The notes under the pieces were generated by a model. That model did not search any database and was not told the origin of the DNA. It worked only from the letters and a program-made list of their open reading frames with translations. From the NCBI RefSeq assembly GCF_000244875.1, contig NC_016791.1, positions 310,001 to 374,000 of the forward strand: a stretch of 64,000 nucleotides of DNA, read 5' to 3'. Shown here in pieces: positions 17,001 through 26,236 of this stretch. The translations under genes and the position numbers were made by a program. This DNA is from Clostridium sp. BNL1100. GTDB lineage: Bacteria; Bacillota; Clostridia; Acetivibrionales; DSM-1351. The stretch's first letter is position 1; each line of letters opens with the position of its first letter.

Positions 17001-18983
17001 AAGGCACAATACAACATAGTAAAAGACGGCAGTGTGTACTATGGACGACTTTACAAACTCAAGTCCAATACACAGTACAATATACAGGTTGTAAGAACAA
17101 TTGATAATGCAGTATTGAGCAATATAACCCAGTCAACGAGAAATGACTATTACCAGATAGAAGTAAAGTGGCAGGGGATAGCGGTTGATGATTATTCCGG
17201 GTATGAGCTTGCAATTAAAACCGAGGATGATACGGATTACAAAGTCCTTAGCAACTCTGATTTGGAACAGTATATTGATATAACAAGACATACTTACCCG
17301 TATTATATTGAAAAAACCTTTAACAACCTTGGCACAGAATACTATACCTATACTGCAAGAATAAAATATGCAGAAGTAACTTTGCCAAGCGGAGCAAAGG
17401 AACACAAGCCTTTGAAGCCAAACACGAAATATTATATAAAGGTAAGGGCTTATAAAAAAGACCCCTCAAATATGGAGGCAATTACACGTTCCAAATATAT
17501 CGGGCCTGTAAATACAAGAACCGAGTTCAATCAGGATGATTATGATGATGACGACGATAATACAAATATTACGGCAAAATTCCTTGATATGCTTGATAAA
17601 CTTGAGCAGGGACTATACTGGGATGTAAACAAGGGCAGCAGCAGTACCATGGAAAAGGTGTATGTAAAGGATGACAAAGTGGTAAACCTCCTTGAAGGTG
17701 CCGGATATTACTCCTGTACAATAGACATATCCCAGACACCTGCATATATAAATACTGATGAAGTTTATATGGCTAAAAACATATTAACGGCCATGAAGAC
17801 CTATAACAAGAGTGTAATTATTAAGACAAAGGATATTGAATACACTATAAGGCCTGATACCTTTGATATTAATAACATGGAGGAGTTCAAGAAGGCTCAG
17901 GCAGCAGCCGGGGCAAAAGATGTATACCTTAAACTTGACAATATACAGACCGGTGAAGTACAGCCAAAGGCACCTGCAAACACTACTTCCGCATCCAAGG
18001 TAAATATAATTACTGCACAGGCGGTTGCAAGCAGAGAGACAAGTGAAAACATTAAGAACCTGATAAAAGACAAGCTTTACAATGAAGACACTGGTATAAT
18101 AAAGAAAAAGCTTGATGTAATAAAAAATCCTAACAACCCTAACACAAAAGGCAACGATGCCAGTATTGACAAGTATTTAAATCAACTGATTGAGGAGATA
18201 AAGAGTGAATTGTCATATTTCATAGACGATACCCTGAACGGTGCCAACTATTCAACAGGATTCTTCGCAGAGAAATATGACATAGCAGGATATAATTCTC
18301 CAATGTCCGTTAAAATGTCATATAAGGGAAACACGGTTGCAAACCCGTATGTACTTTACGGGAATGCAGGTAACTGGCAGAAGCTGACACAAAACTTAAA
18401 GTATGATACAGGATATGTTACATTCTTTGTAGCAAGTCCCGGTAAATATACAGTGTTTGCCGGAAAGGATGTAACCTCAACAATAGGTGATGAGAGTCCT
18501 GCTAAACCATATATAACAAAGCTTGCAGGGAAGTATGACCTGACTCTGGTATTCTCCGGGGCAGGAGAGTCATATAACCCGGAATTAATTGTATCAGTGA
18601 AAGAGGCCATAACGCTGTATGAGCTTGTATCCGATTCACAGGTGGACAGTACCACTGATGTAAAGGTAAAAGCAAAGAACTATGGACTTGATAAAATAAT
18701 AAATGTAAGCAACCTAAACAGAAATATAACAAGACAGGAAACGGCAGCATTGATAATAAAGCTTTACTGTCAGAGAACCGGAGCAGATTACGACAGATTG
18801 AGGGCATCTTATAATAAAATAATTAAAGATGATTCAGCTATTGGAGCAAAATATGCAACACCTGTATATGCATGCCTCAATATGAATATCATGACCCTTG
18901 ATGCAGGCTCGAAGTTCAATCCATCGCTTTCAATAAACAGAAAAGACATTGCGGTTGCATTTGAAAAGATGCTTGAAGCATAG
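14091..18983 (+). CDS. Giant secreted FN3-like protein with C-terminal SLH region
   Basis: Surface protein of 1630 residues. The signal peptide ends PVYAAPD at about residue 33. Residues ~430-1150 hold several fibronectin type III-like domains with typical strand ends (KTYYLQVYTT, NTIYYFMIKVRL, TKYYIKVRAYKK). A strongly acidic linker (FNQDDYDDDDDNTN) follows at ~1145-1160, then an alpha/beta region (~1160-1500) ending in a beta module (YVLYGNAGNWQKLTQNLKYD ... PGKYTVFAGKD). The last ~110 residues contain divergent SLH repeats (RNITRQETAALIIKLY; FNPSLSINRKDIAVAFEKML). CGGGGGTAA serves as ribosome site for the ATG. The next gene starts 51 bases later and shares the layout, so the two are probably paralogues in one operon. 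Predicted wall-anchored; ligand unknown. Confidence 0.82.
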   Translation: MKTKLRFVSAILVLSLILSNFAGLIQPVYAAPDVLNFSIDQSTFNENAGTVRASWNGQLNVTGTITYEAPATSGHKTVSINVSAGMGTVLLTDIKKDYIYDIKVSMENPSTTFSAEKFYLAGVSVYGEQMRQQYVDHPGGGRETGVYPAIKLSWKLPLIYDGTGAFVPAKGTILSKIAPAIDRINYKFHMETSKTKPNLADVIVNMKNDGSGYTAMVSGDTTRVSDVKWDNAQGEYSLYLFGVKDDETAIPTIQQIKDGTATIPTGIPAADVNYVLPHQEIRPGCIYVVTMDTLVCDLNGQYVSKALSGATTSPLTGIVNYTYTPVRFQLTKDSMDNILIRINTVNLGDVSMPELSYFVQTSNVDSDDDSDWKNIKEITNITGEYTITNLQGINPRNTVYYRIVVRSASVDDRIMSLPMPYRMLDDTSKTPVPKNVSVIGVNLSDTIPSDTERTSDIKIIWDKPANWEDTKDDDVYYHFMLSTGQKDLDPAVKYPLTANGKDYGTSSYAVKYRLVQYVSTKSGLIKENANDNTKLEYTIKGLDLFKGFEGDGTVSPISNPDAYPEFLLPNKTYYLQVYTTLPVDKGNTTDSSKMSEKSLTTSFTTLSLTSRDVPTPNNFQLVNTKVNPATATTPANAVITLRFEDLKIDWSKYTSNHSTTDDAVIYDLYMSKQPDLSTFKLIGSSNQVGSDVEFKPVISGNTTWINTVINKFSDAGNINSFGYSLSPNTIYYFMIKVRLNLENENPKVRESTQTSLLSVTTPRGEPTKPDDNAKKPVAPSDFAIALDKSGNPMVTGHSVTFEWTVKENEASYNLISTGKKVALDTPDTDPSILEDSTYISYIAAFGDKDRNIDGNSQKLTLDPKASPLPPNLVYDSKTKKCRYTINTWLYPNRVYYFSLRSEVVEANKSKSSVWISIPVTTSLIESPTMLQTISDCELSFYWFDTNPQTTADSYSIKIKAAGDKNYTQLTKAQYNIVKDGSVYYGRLYKLKSNTQYNIQVVRTIDNAVLSNITQSTRNDYYQIEVKWQGIAVDDYSGYELAIKTEDDTDYKVLSNSDLEQYIDITRHTYPYYIEKTFNNLGTEYYTYTARIKYAEVTLPSGAKEHKPLKPNTKYYIKVRAYKKDPSNMEAITRSKYIGPVNTRTEFNQDDYDDDDDNTNITAKFLDMLDKLEQGLYWDVNKGSSSTMEKVYVKDDKVVNLLEGAGYYSCTIDISQTPAYINTDEVYMAKNILTAMKTYNKSVIIKTKDIEYTIRPDTFDINNMEEFKKAQAAAGAKDVYLKLDNIQTGEVQPKAPANTTSASKVNIITAQAVASRETSENIKNLIKDKLYNEDTGIIKKKLDVIKNPNNPNTKGNDASIDKYLNQLIEEIKSELSYFIDDTLNGANYSTGFFAEKYDIAGYNSPMSVKMSYKGNTVANPYVLYGNAGNWQKLTQNLKYDTGYVTFFVASPGKYTVFAGKDVTSTIGDESPAKPYITKLAGKYDLTLVFSGAGESYNPELIVSVKEAITLYELVSDSQVDSTTDVKVKAKNYGLDKIINVSNLNRNITRQETAALIIKLYCQRTGADYDRLRASYNKIIKDDSAIGAKYATPVYACLNMNIMTLDAGSKFNPSLSINRKDIAVAFEKMLEA

Positions 18984-19034
18984 ATTAACTTGTATGTATA
19001 CCCGCCGGTAATGGCCGGCATGTGGAGGTCAAAG

Positions 19035-22000
19035 ATGAGGACAAAAAGGATATTTGCAGCTTTAGTATTATTGATATTTTTCATAACGACATATGGTACG
19101 GTATATGCAGCGCCCATTGATGTACCCATACCGGCCGCACCTACACAGCTGTCAATTCCAAAAAGCAGTCAAGGCACAGAGCCCAGCATAGGATATGATT
19201 CGGCAGATGGGGGAAAATCAGGCTATTATGCAGACATTCAGTGGCAGGTGGCAAATCCGGCAGGAAAATTTGTAAACATATATCTGCAGGAATCTCCAAA
19301 AGGCTACAGAACTACAAGACCTACATATTTAAAAGAAAAAGATCTTCCTGCAATTACAACCCCAATTAGAATGAGAGATCTTACATCGGGAACTGTATAT
19401 ACTGCAAGTTCAAAGGCCTATGCCACAGAGGTTGACCCTTTAACGGGACAAGTATATAAATCCGGTGAGTCTGACAGCTCAAACCTTGTAAAATTTATGA
19501 CTGATATAAACATACAGTGTATTACATCCGGAACCAATAAGATTAAGATAATTTGGGATGATGTCTGGAATGACGGCAAGAGAATAAATTATCAGCTTTA
19601 TGTTTCAGAAAACAGGGATTTTGCCAATACGCTTCCTATTACTGTTACACAGGAACAGATAAGCTCAACCGGGCCGGTATACGCCAATCAATCTGATGGA
19701 ACACTGGAGTATGAGCATACAGTTAAAGATCCGGGAAGAGTGTATTATGTCAAGATTGTTCCTGTTGTATCCGACCAGTCAATTATTAAAACGTCACAAA
19801 CCAAAACAATTTTGGTAAGCACATATATATTAGTAAAAACATCCAGAGTGTCAACAACAGATGACGGAACAATCTGGAGACTTGATTGGAGTCCTGTTAT
19901 AACAGGTCTTTCATCCTCCAACATAACTGTTCAGTATCAGATAAACAGGTTTGAAGCGGACAACATGCCAAAGATCATAATGGTGGAATCAGGTACTACA
20001 ACCTTTATTACAGTGCCCGACGGACAGGAAAACAGCTACATGATAAGGGCAATTGTAAAGAAGGATGGATTGCCATATTACCCGAGCAATATAGATATAG
20101 TTTCAGACAAGGTGACACTGAAGGAGAGTGATGTTCCTGCAACGCCTTCAACACCGGAACTGGTACCTCAGTTTAAGGATTCAACTGATTCCGTTATAAT
20201 AGCCTACGAAGATGTCAAGGACACTAACGGAGTAGTCATTAAAAAAGGAGAACTTGGAAAGGATACGGCAACAATATTATGGCGTCTGCCTAAAAAAGCC
20301 GATGGTACAATAGACTCGGATGTTCTATATGATTTATGGTTATTGGAGGACTCAGGCGCAATAGATGATCCTCCTGTAGAAACAAAGATACAGACAAATT
20401 TTAAGCCTAACAGTGCAAACTTTGTAAAGGACGAATCCAATGATGGAAAGGTTATAGGCTATAAATATAAAATTGAAAACCTACAGCCAAACCATACCTA
20501 TTATTTCAGAATAGTAGCAAAGAAAACCTTTGCAGAGGAAAAGGAAGGAATCATTCAAAACGTAGAGCATATTTCAACCCCGGCACTAAAGGTAATTGTT
20601 ACACTGCCGGGAGGGTTAATAGATACCCCGTTGATACCTTCAAATCCACCCCTTCAGATAAGAAAGCAGGAAGACGGAATCAAAGACATGATTACGGATA
20701 CCAGCATAACAATCCAGTTGAAGAACAGGTGGTTCGAACAATTTGATCCTGTTACTGGAAGATGGTCTTATATACAGGCGGACAAAACATCTATGTCGGA
20801 TATACCTCCATATAATCCGCAAACAACACCGCCGGATAATCAGAACTACAGAAAAGTTGAATATGATCCGGAGGTAACTCTGTACGTGGGTTGTACTGAG
20901 TATACGCCGAGTATTGATATATCAGCAATAAATACATATAAGCTGGAAAAGGTGTCAACAACTCCAAATGATGATTTGGAGGACATGTATCTGAATGTAC
21001 CTGAAAATGTACCCGTTCCGGCTTCGGGCACTCCTGTTTATGCAAAGCACAACGTAGTTGTACCTGTAAAAGATTTAAAACCCAATACAACCTACATACT
21101 GTGGGTAAGAGCATCCAGAGGCGGTAATCCGCCATTGCTTTCAGATGTTTCCAACCCGATAATTTTCACCACACTCCCTACACCAGGTGATACTATAGAA
21201 AAGCCTGTAGTTCCTGACTTGAGATGTACAAATGTATCCGATACATTTGCTGATCTGGCATGGAATTACAAGGAGCAGAATACCTATTATCTCAAATACG
21301 GTAACGTAGATGATGTAACAAAGGCACAAGGCTCTTTAACAATTACAGGCGCACAGATAAAAAAATCCGGTCTTGACTATGTGAGGGTAACAGGGTTGAC
21401 AGCAGACACCCAGTATTATTTCTGGATTCAGGCGGAAGCATTTAATTCCGACTTGTCTGCCAGTGAAAAGTCGGAGTGGAGTGATTCACTGCCTTTAAGG
21501 ACATTAAAGCTGATGCCTCCATCAACACCAAGAGGCTTCGGAGTTAAGAATACTGCGGATGCAGTGACCAAGAACAGTATAACCTTTGAATGGATTCAGG
21601 AACCGGGACTTACATATATACTTGAAATTGCTGGAAAAATAGACTATTCCGATGCAAAAGTATACGAGTGCGGAAGTGTTACCGAATTCAAGGTTGAAGG
21701 ACTTACATCCAACTTCAGATATTACGCAAGGCTATATGCATATGACCCGGCTAAAAAACTTCGCTCACTGCCTACACAGAGTATCAGTGTAAGAACGTTG
21801 AGAAGCAGTGACGACTATGATTCAGATCAGGATGTAGACCATCCAATCACCGGTGATGTCATAGAAAAGGCACCAACCATTGTAAATGGTACATGGGTTG
21901 TTAAGATAACAGGAGTAAATGCTGACAGACTTGTACAGATAATAATGACGGACAATATACTTGACTACACTGTTGATATATCCAAGCCGCCGGCACCCGC

Positions 22001-22991
22001 AACAAATATATCCCTTATGATATCAAAAAAGGTGTTTGACAAGTTGGATCAGCTTAAAGAGAACATTTCCTTTAAGACGGCGGTTGTTTCATATAATCTG
22101 AAAGCAGGAATACTTTCAAATGTGACTACTACAGATACTAAAAAGGAACAGATATATACCTTTGATATTGTACTAACACCCCAGAAACCTTCGGTCCGGG
22201 CAAATGAACTTATACTAAGGCAACCGCTGGCACAGATTGGGGTAACACTTGATACAGGTGCAAGTATAATGACAATATCTAAATTTGCAATACCACTGAT
22301 AATCAGTTATCCTTATACAAACTCAAAGGATTATGTTGAGGGACAGACCTTGGGATATCAATATAACGGGGTAACAAGCAACTGGGAACAGAAAGCTACG
22401 TCAAACAAATTCGATATAGACAACAGTAAGGGCTTTATAAGCTTCCAGTCAGCAGTTCCCGGACTTTTTGCTCTTGCTGACAGAACCAATAACTTGTTTG
22501 ATGATATATACGGTCATACGTATGAAGACTCTATCCTGAATGTTGCAATGGCTCATAAGCTTAAAAGTATAACAAGCCGCATGTTTAATCCGGACAAGGC
22601 TGCAACAGTAGGAGAAGCGGTAAAGCTGGCATTTGACAGTATTGAATATTCCTATGGCAGTGATTATATGGATTTGGCGGTAAAGACGGGATTAATCAAG
22701 ACAGGAAAAGCAGCTTCGACAATCCTTACAAGACAGGATGCAGCATGCTTGGCGACAGTATTATATGAAATGAAAACAAATACAAGGGTTAACGGAAACA
22801 AGGACATAATCTCCATGTATAAAGACTATAGCAAGATAGATAAGACAATATTTAATAAAGTTGCCTTTGCCGCTGAAAACGGATTCTTGCCATATCAGTC
22901 ATCTACATTATTTAACCCTGCCCAGAGTGTTACAAGGGGAGAACTGATGTATATGTTGGAAAAGGCGCTGGTACTTGCAGGAGACATATAA
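19035..22991 (+). CDS. Giant secreted FN3-like protein with C-terminal SLH repeats
   Basis: Surface protein of 1318 residues. Signal peptide MRTKRIFAALVLLIFFITTY ending VYAAPID. Several FN3-like domains follow, with typical endings such as NHTYYFRIVAKK, TQYYFWIQAEAF and FRYYARLYAYDP. An acidic linker (SSDDYDSDQDVDHP) leads to the same type of C-terminal beta module as in the previous protein (YQYNGVTSNWEQK; PGLFALADR). Three SLH-like repeats close it (AATVGEAVKLAF; TILTRQDAACLATVLY; SVTRGELMYMLEKAL). The start is ATG 19035, with TGGAGG at 19022-19027; longer in-frame starts from 18990 precede this site. It is the middle gene of the 14091-23859 operon. Confidence 0.83.
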   Translation: MRTKRIFAALVLLIFFITTYGTVYAAPIDVPIPAAPTQLSIPKSSQGTEPSIGYDSADGGKSGYYADIQWQVANPAGKFVNIYLQESPKGYRTTRPTYLKEKDLPAITTPIRMRDLTSGTVYTASSKAYATEVDPLTGQVYKSGESDSSNLVKFMTDINIQCITSGTNKIKIIWDDVWNDGKRINYQLYVSENRDFANTLPITVTQEQISSTGPVYANQSDGTLEYEHTVKDPGRVYYVKIVPVVSDQSIIKTSQTKTILVSTYILVKTSRVSTTDDGTIWRLDWSPVITGLSSSNITVQYQINRFEADNMPKIIMVESGTTTFITVPDGQENSYMIRAIVKKDGLPYYPSNIDIVSDKVTLKESDVPATPSTPELVPQFKDSTDSVIIAYEDVKDTNGVVIKKGELGKDTATILWRLPKKADGTIDSDVLYDLWLLEDSGAIDDPPVETKIQTNFKPNSANFVKDESNDGKVIGYKYKIENLQPNHTYYFRIVAKKTFAEEKEGIIQNVEHISTPALKVIVTLPGGLIDTPLIPSNPPLQIRKQEDGIKDMITDTSITIQLKNRWFEQFDPVTGRWSYIQADKTSMSDIPPYNPQTTPPDNQNYRKVEYDPEVTLYVGCTEYTPSIDISAINTYKLEKVSTTPNDDLEDMYLNVPENVPVPASGTPVYAKHNVVVPVKDLKPNTTYILWVRASRGGNPPLLSDVSNPIIFTTLPTPGDTIEKPVVPDLRCTNVSDTFADLAWNYKEQNTYYLKYGNVDDVTKAQGSLTITGAQIKKSGLDYVRVTGLTADTQYYFWIQAEAFNSDLSASEKSEWSDSLPLRTLKLMPPSTPRGFGVKNTADAVTKNSITFEWIQEPGLTYILEIAGKIDYSDAKVYECGSVTEFKVEGLTSNFRYYARLYAYDPAKKLRSLPTQSISVRTLRSSDDYDSDQDVDHPITGDVIEKAPTIVNGTWVVKITGVNADRLVQIIMTDNILDYTVDISKPPAPATNISLMISKKVFDKLDQLKENISFKTAVVSYNLKAGILSNVTTTDTKKEQIYTFDIVLTPQKPSVRANELILRQPLAQIGVTLDTGASIMTISKFAIPLIISYPYTNSKDYVEGQTLGYQYNGVTSNWEQKATSNKFDIDNSKGFISFQSAVPGLFALADRTNNLFDDIYGHTYEDSILNVAMAHKLKSITSRMFNPDKAATVGEAVKLAFDSIEYSYGSDYMDLAVKTGLIKTGKAASTILTRQDAACLATVLYEMKTNTRVNGNKDIISMYKDYSKIDKTIFNKVAFAAENGFLPYQSSTLFNPAQSVTRGELMYMLEKALVLAGDI

Positions 22992-23010
22992 ACGAAGGAC
23001 GGAGAACTCA

Positions 23011-23859
23011 ATGAAAAAACCCATTACCAGATACATTGCGATATTATTAGCGGCAGTAGTATTGTTTACAATTGGAGTACAGGACGTTCAGGCACATAGT
23101 GTAAAAGTGACTACACAGAAGATTGACGGTAAATATAAGCTAACTCTTTCAAGTCAGGAATCAGGGCTGGGTGTAAACATACTGGCATTTAGTATTTCAA
23201 AAGGTAAAACAATTAATATTGCCTACACATTAAAGAAGGGTGCAGTGACTTCTGCTTCAACAGAGATTGATGAGTCAATGGTTCTGGCACCTTTCAGAGT
23301 TATAACAACAAACTCCGATGATATAGACGGAAGACCATTTTCAGATATTGCTAATACCGAGTTTGATGAATACATCAGGCACTTGCATGATGTGGGTATA
23401 ACATCAGGGTTCTCGGACGGAACCTTTCGACCGGGTAATACACTTTCACGTGCTGAGGCAGCTGCAATGCTATCAGTGGCATTAAGCTTAAAGCCTGATG
23501 ATTCTCAAAGTACCAAACTAAAGGATGTAAACGGCCATTGGGGAAGGAAGTACATAAACGCCGTTGTGAACAAAGGCATAATGACAGGATACTCGGACAA
23601 GACCTTCAGACCGAACAATAAAATAACTGTTGCAGAGGTTTGTACAATAATAAGCAAATCCTTTAGCTTTAAAACAAAGGCTCAGGGAACATTTGGGAAA
23701 TTAAAGGAAAATCAATGGTACTCAGCTTACGTACAAAATATTTTTAATTTAAAAATTTTAACTATTGAGGATAGTATATACAAAAACTTCTCCGAAAATG
23801 GAAATATTTCCAGAGGCAACTTTGCAATGATGCTCAGCAGAGCGCTTTCCACGTTTTAA
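23011..23859 (+). CDS. Small secreted SLH-domain protein
   Basis: Protein of 282 residues. The signal peptide core YIAILLAAVVLFTIGV is followed by a short beta domain (residues ~28-110) and three SLH repeats: FSDIANTEFDEYIRHLHDVG with GFSDGTFRPGNTLSRAEAA, then LKDVNGHWGRKYINAVVNKG with GYSDKTFRPNNKITVAE, then a degenerate third. The first two are the most canonical SLH repeats in the window. ATG 23011 follows GACGGAG. The longer frame from 22975 overlaps the previous gene and has no ribosome site. It lies 19 bases after that gene, in the same operon. It may be a dedicated wall anchor for partners encoded upstream (inference). Confidence 0.88.
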   Translation: MKKPITRYIAILLAAVVLFTIGVQDVQAHSVKVTTQKIDGKYKLTLSSQESGLGVNILAFSISKGKTINIAYTLKKGAVTSASTEIDESMVLAPFRVITTNSDDIDGRPFSDIANTEFDEYIRHLHDVGITSGFSDGTFRPGNTLSRAEAAAMLSVALSLKPDDSQSTKLKDVNGHWGRKYINAVVNKGIMTGYSDKTFRPNNKITVAEVCTIISKSFSFKTKAQGTFGKLKENQWYSAYVQNIFNLKILTIEDSIYKNFSENGNISRGNFAMMLSRALSTF

Positions 23860-23995
23860 AAGATACAAATTGTAAGAAAACTTATCATGTATACGACTTT
23901 TTTAAAAAGGTAATAATTTTATTATCTTGAACTGATTTTGATTGAATTCAGACAAAATCGGCAAGGAAATTTAATTATTATAAGGTGGAGTATAT

Positions 23996-24748
23996 ATGAG
24001 AAAGTTTTCTTTTGTTTTAGTGGCTATTTTAGTAGTCGGGACTATTGTTGGAACTGCATATTACATAACAGGAAAAAACAACATTGGTGAAGGGCAAATT
24101 TCTATTAAGGATGCATTCAATTACTCTGGAGCCAAAATGGTAGTTAATGATGTGTATTTTTTTGCCAGGGCATCAGACAAATATAAGACTGTACGTGAAT
24201 TATCAGAAGTATGCGAGGACGTTTTCAAAACTCTGGAAATTTCCGAGTATTCAAAGAATACAAACAGTTCTGATAATCTGGCAAAAACAGACATGCAAGG
24301 CACAACAAGGGACGGCGTTAAAATATCTGCAATGGCAAGTATTGTTGGGAATAAGTCAGGAAATAGAGACAAATATATAACTATAGATACAACTGAGGCC
24401 GGAGACGGAAAAGCATTATTGCTGAGAAAAAAAATTGAAGGTGTATTTAAAAAACATAAACTTAAAGCTGAAATAAACTCATGTATTACGGGAACATATG
24501 AAGGAAATCTCAACGATAACCAATTAGAAAACATTTGCAAAAAAATACTTAATGAAAGTTCAGCTAAAAAAATAGATAGCTTCAGGCAGCAAAATGAAAT
24601 CAGTGTATCGGCCTTTTCTCCTTTGATAGGGGATAAGTTAAGAGTTGGCGGTAAAAATGTAAATCTTGGAATAGCATTTAGGTACAACAAACTAGAAAAC
24701 AGGACATATTTATGGGTGGCAACACCTGTAGTCAATGCAGAGTATTGA
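23996..24748 (+). CDS. ywmB: YwmB-family protein
   Basis: Protein of 250 residues with one N-terminal membrane or signal helix (FSFVLVAILVVGTIVGTAYY) and an extracytoplasmic alpha/beta domain. Sequence features and position directly before murA and spoIID match the YwmB (DUF1779) family, whose gene has the same neighbours in Bacillus. Its function is unknown. Conserved-looking segments include ISAMASIVGNKSG and CITGTYEGNLN. AAGGTGGAG precedes the ATG. The assignment rests mainly on synteny and overall shape. Confidence 0.75.
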   Translation: MRKFSFVLVAILVVGTIVGTAYYITGKNNIGEGQISIKDAFNYSGAKMVVNDVYFFARASDKYKTVRELSEVCEDVFKTLEISEYSKNTNSSDNLAKTDMQGTTRDGVKISAMASIVGNKSGNRDKYITIDTTEAGDGKALLLRKKIEGVFKKHKLKAEINSCITGTYEGNLNDNQLENICKKILNESSAKKIDSFRQQNEISVSAFSPLIGDKLRVGGKNVNLGIAFRYNKLENRTYLWVATPVVNAEY

Positions 24749-24788
24749 ACAAAAGAAAAAATATTAAAAAACGAAAGGAAGAGCTCAC

Positions 24789-26051
24789 TTGGCTAAATAT
24801 GTAATCAGTGAAGGTGTGCCTTTGAGAGGCAGTGTAAAAGTAGATGGTGCAAAAAATGCAGTTCTTCCAATAATAGCAGCATCCCTGCTAAGCGATTCAA
24901 AAAGTATAATAGAAGAAGTTCCCGACTTGAATGATGTCAGGATAATGTGTGATTTATTAAGGTGTCTGGGAGCAGATGTTCAAAAGCAATCCGACCCCAC
25001 AACTATATCCTTCGAGACCAGGAAAATAACAAATTCAACTGCCCCATATGAACTGGTAAACAAGCTTAGAGCGTCTTTCCTAGTAATGGGCCCGATGCTT
25101 GCCAGAACAGGCTATGTGAGGGTTGCTTTGCCGGGAGGATGTCCCATAGGGTCAAGGCCTGTTGATTTACACTTGAAAGGCTTCGCCGCTCTAGGTGCAG
25201 AGATAACTCAGGGGCACGGTTATATTGAAGCCAGAAAAAATAAAAAGCTGGTGGGAAACAAGATATATCTGGATTTTCCCAGTGTTGGTGCAACTGAAAA
25301 CATTATGATGGCAGCCGTAATGGCTGAAGGCCAGACAACTATTGAGAATGCTGCCAATGAACCTGAAATAGTGGATCTAGCAAGCTATCTAAATGAAATG
25401 GGAGCAAATGTAGTAGGAGCAGGCACTGACACCATAAGGATTGAGGGTGTTACAAGCATGAAGGGCTGTACCCATACAGTAATTCCCGACCGTATTGAGG
25501 CAGGTACATTTATGATAGCTGCTGCAATTACCAACGGTGAAATAAGAATTGAAAATGTTGTACCCGACCACCTGAAACCTGTAGTTGCAAAGCTAAAAGA
25601 AACTGGACTGGAAATTTCGGAGGAATTGTCCGCAATAACGGTAAAAAGCACAGGCGAACTAAAGCCAATAGATGTGAAAACACTGCCGTATCCGGGCTTT
25701 CCCACTGATATGCAGGCTCAGATGACATCAATGCTTTCCTGTATTCCAGGTACAAGTATGGTTATAGAAACTATATTTGAGAACAGATTTATGCATATAA
25801 GTGAGTTAAAGAGAATGGGTGCAAATATAAAGATAGATGGAAGAACAGCAGTAATAGAGGGTAAACCGTGCCTTACAGGTGCATGTGTCAAAGCCACAGA
25901 CTTAAGAGCAGGTGCGGCACTGGTACTGGCGGGCCTTGCAGCAGAGGGAGCTACTGAAATAGGTGAAATACAGCATATTGACAGGGGATATTCAGGATTT
26001 GCAGAAAAGCTGAAATCTCTTGGGGCAAAAATAGAGCGGGTTGACGATTAG
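24789..26051 (+). CDS. murA: UDP-N-acetylglucosamine 1-carboxyvinyltransferase
   Basis: First committed enzyme of peptidoglycan synthesis: transfers enolpyruvate from PEP to UDP-GlcNAc in the cytoplasm. 420 residues, the usual length. Lys22-Asn23 ([10 protein letters not shown]) and the catalytic, fosfomycin-reactive cysteine in [11 protein letters not shown] (about residue 117) are present. So are DRIEAGTFM and the C-terminal arginine motif [13 protein letters not shown]. The start is TTG 24789, after AAAGGAAGAG. The gene lies between ywmB and spoIID as in Bacillus and ends at a terminator. Confidence 0.97.
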   Translation: MAKYVISEGVPLRGSVKVDGAKNAVLPIIAASLLSDSKSIIEEVPDLNDVRIMCDLLRCLGADVQKQSDPTTISFETRKITNSTAPYELVNKLRASFLVMGPMLARTGYVRVALPGGCPIGSRPVDLHLKGFAALGAEITQGHGYIEARKNKKLVGNKIYLDFPSVGATENIMMAAVMAEGQTTIENAANEPEIVDLASYLNEMGANVVGAGTDTIRIEGVTSMKGCTHTVIPDRIEAGTFMIAAAITNGEIRIENVVPDHLKPVVAKLKETGLEISEELSAITVKSTGELKPIDVKTLPYPGFPTDMQAQMTSMLSCIPGTSMVIETIFENRFMHISELKRMGANIKIDGRTAVIEGKPCLTGACVKATDLRAGAALVLAGLAAEGATEIGEIQHIDRGYSGFAEKLKSLGAKIERVDD

Positions 26052-26082
26052 AGGGTAATATTATTTATATTCAATATATACT

Positions 26083-26119
26083 AAAAAACGGGCATGCTGG
26101 TATGGTAAGCCCGTTTTTT
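26083..26119 (+). terminator. Rho-independent terminator after murA
   Basis: Stem AAAAAACGGGC / GCCCGTTTTTT (26083-26093 and 26109-26119) with a 15-base loop. The stem's own T run is the termination tract. Confidence 0.9.
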
Positions 26120-26236
26120 GCATGTTAATATATAAATGTGCCAATTCATAAAAAATCCTTTAATGAATATATATAATCAATGGCACTGTAAAGTGCCGGC
26201 ATATCGATTAGGCACATTGGGACATGGGTGGTTAAA

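Noticed and set aside
18990-19034. Upstream extension of the second giant SLH protein (TTG 18990)
   Set aside because: The added residues precede the ribosome site and would bury the signal peptide.
23955-23962. Minus-strand GCCGATTT resembling a SigD -10
   Set aside because: No TAAA at the right distance, and transcription would run antisense into the SLH gene. Treated as chance.
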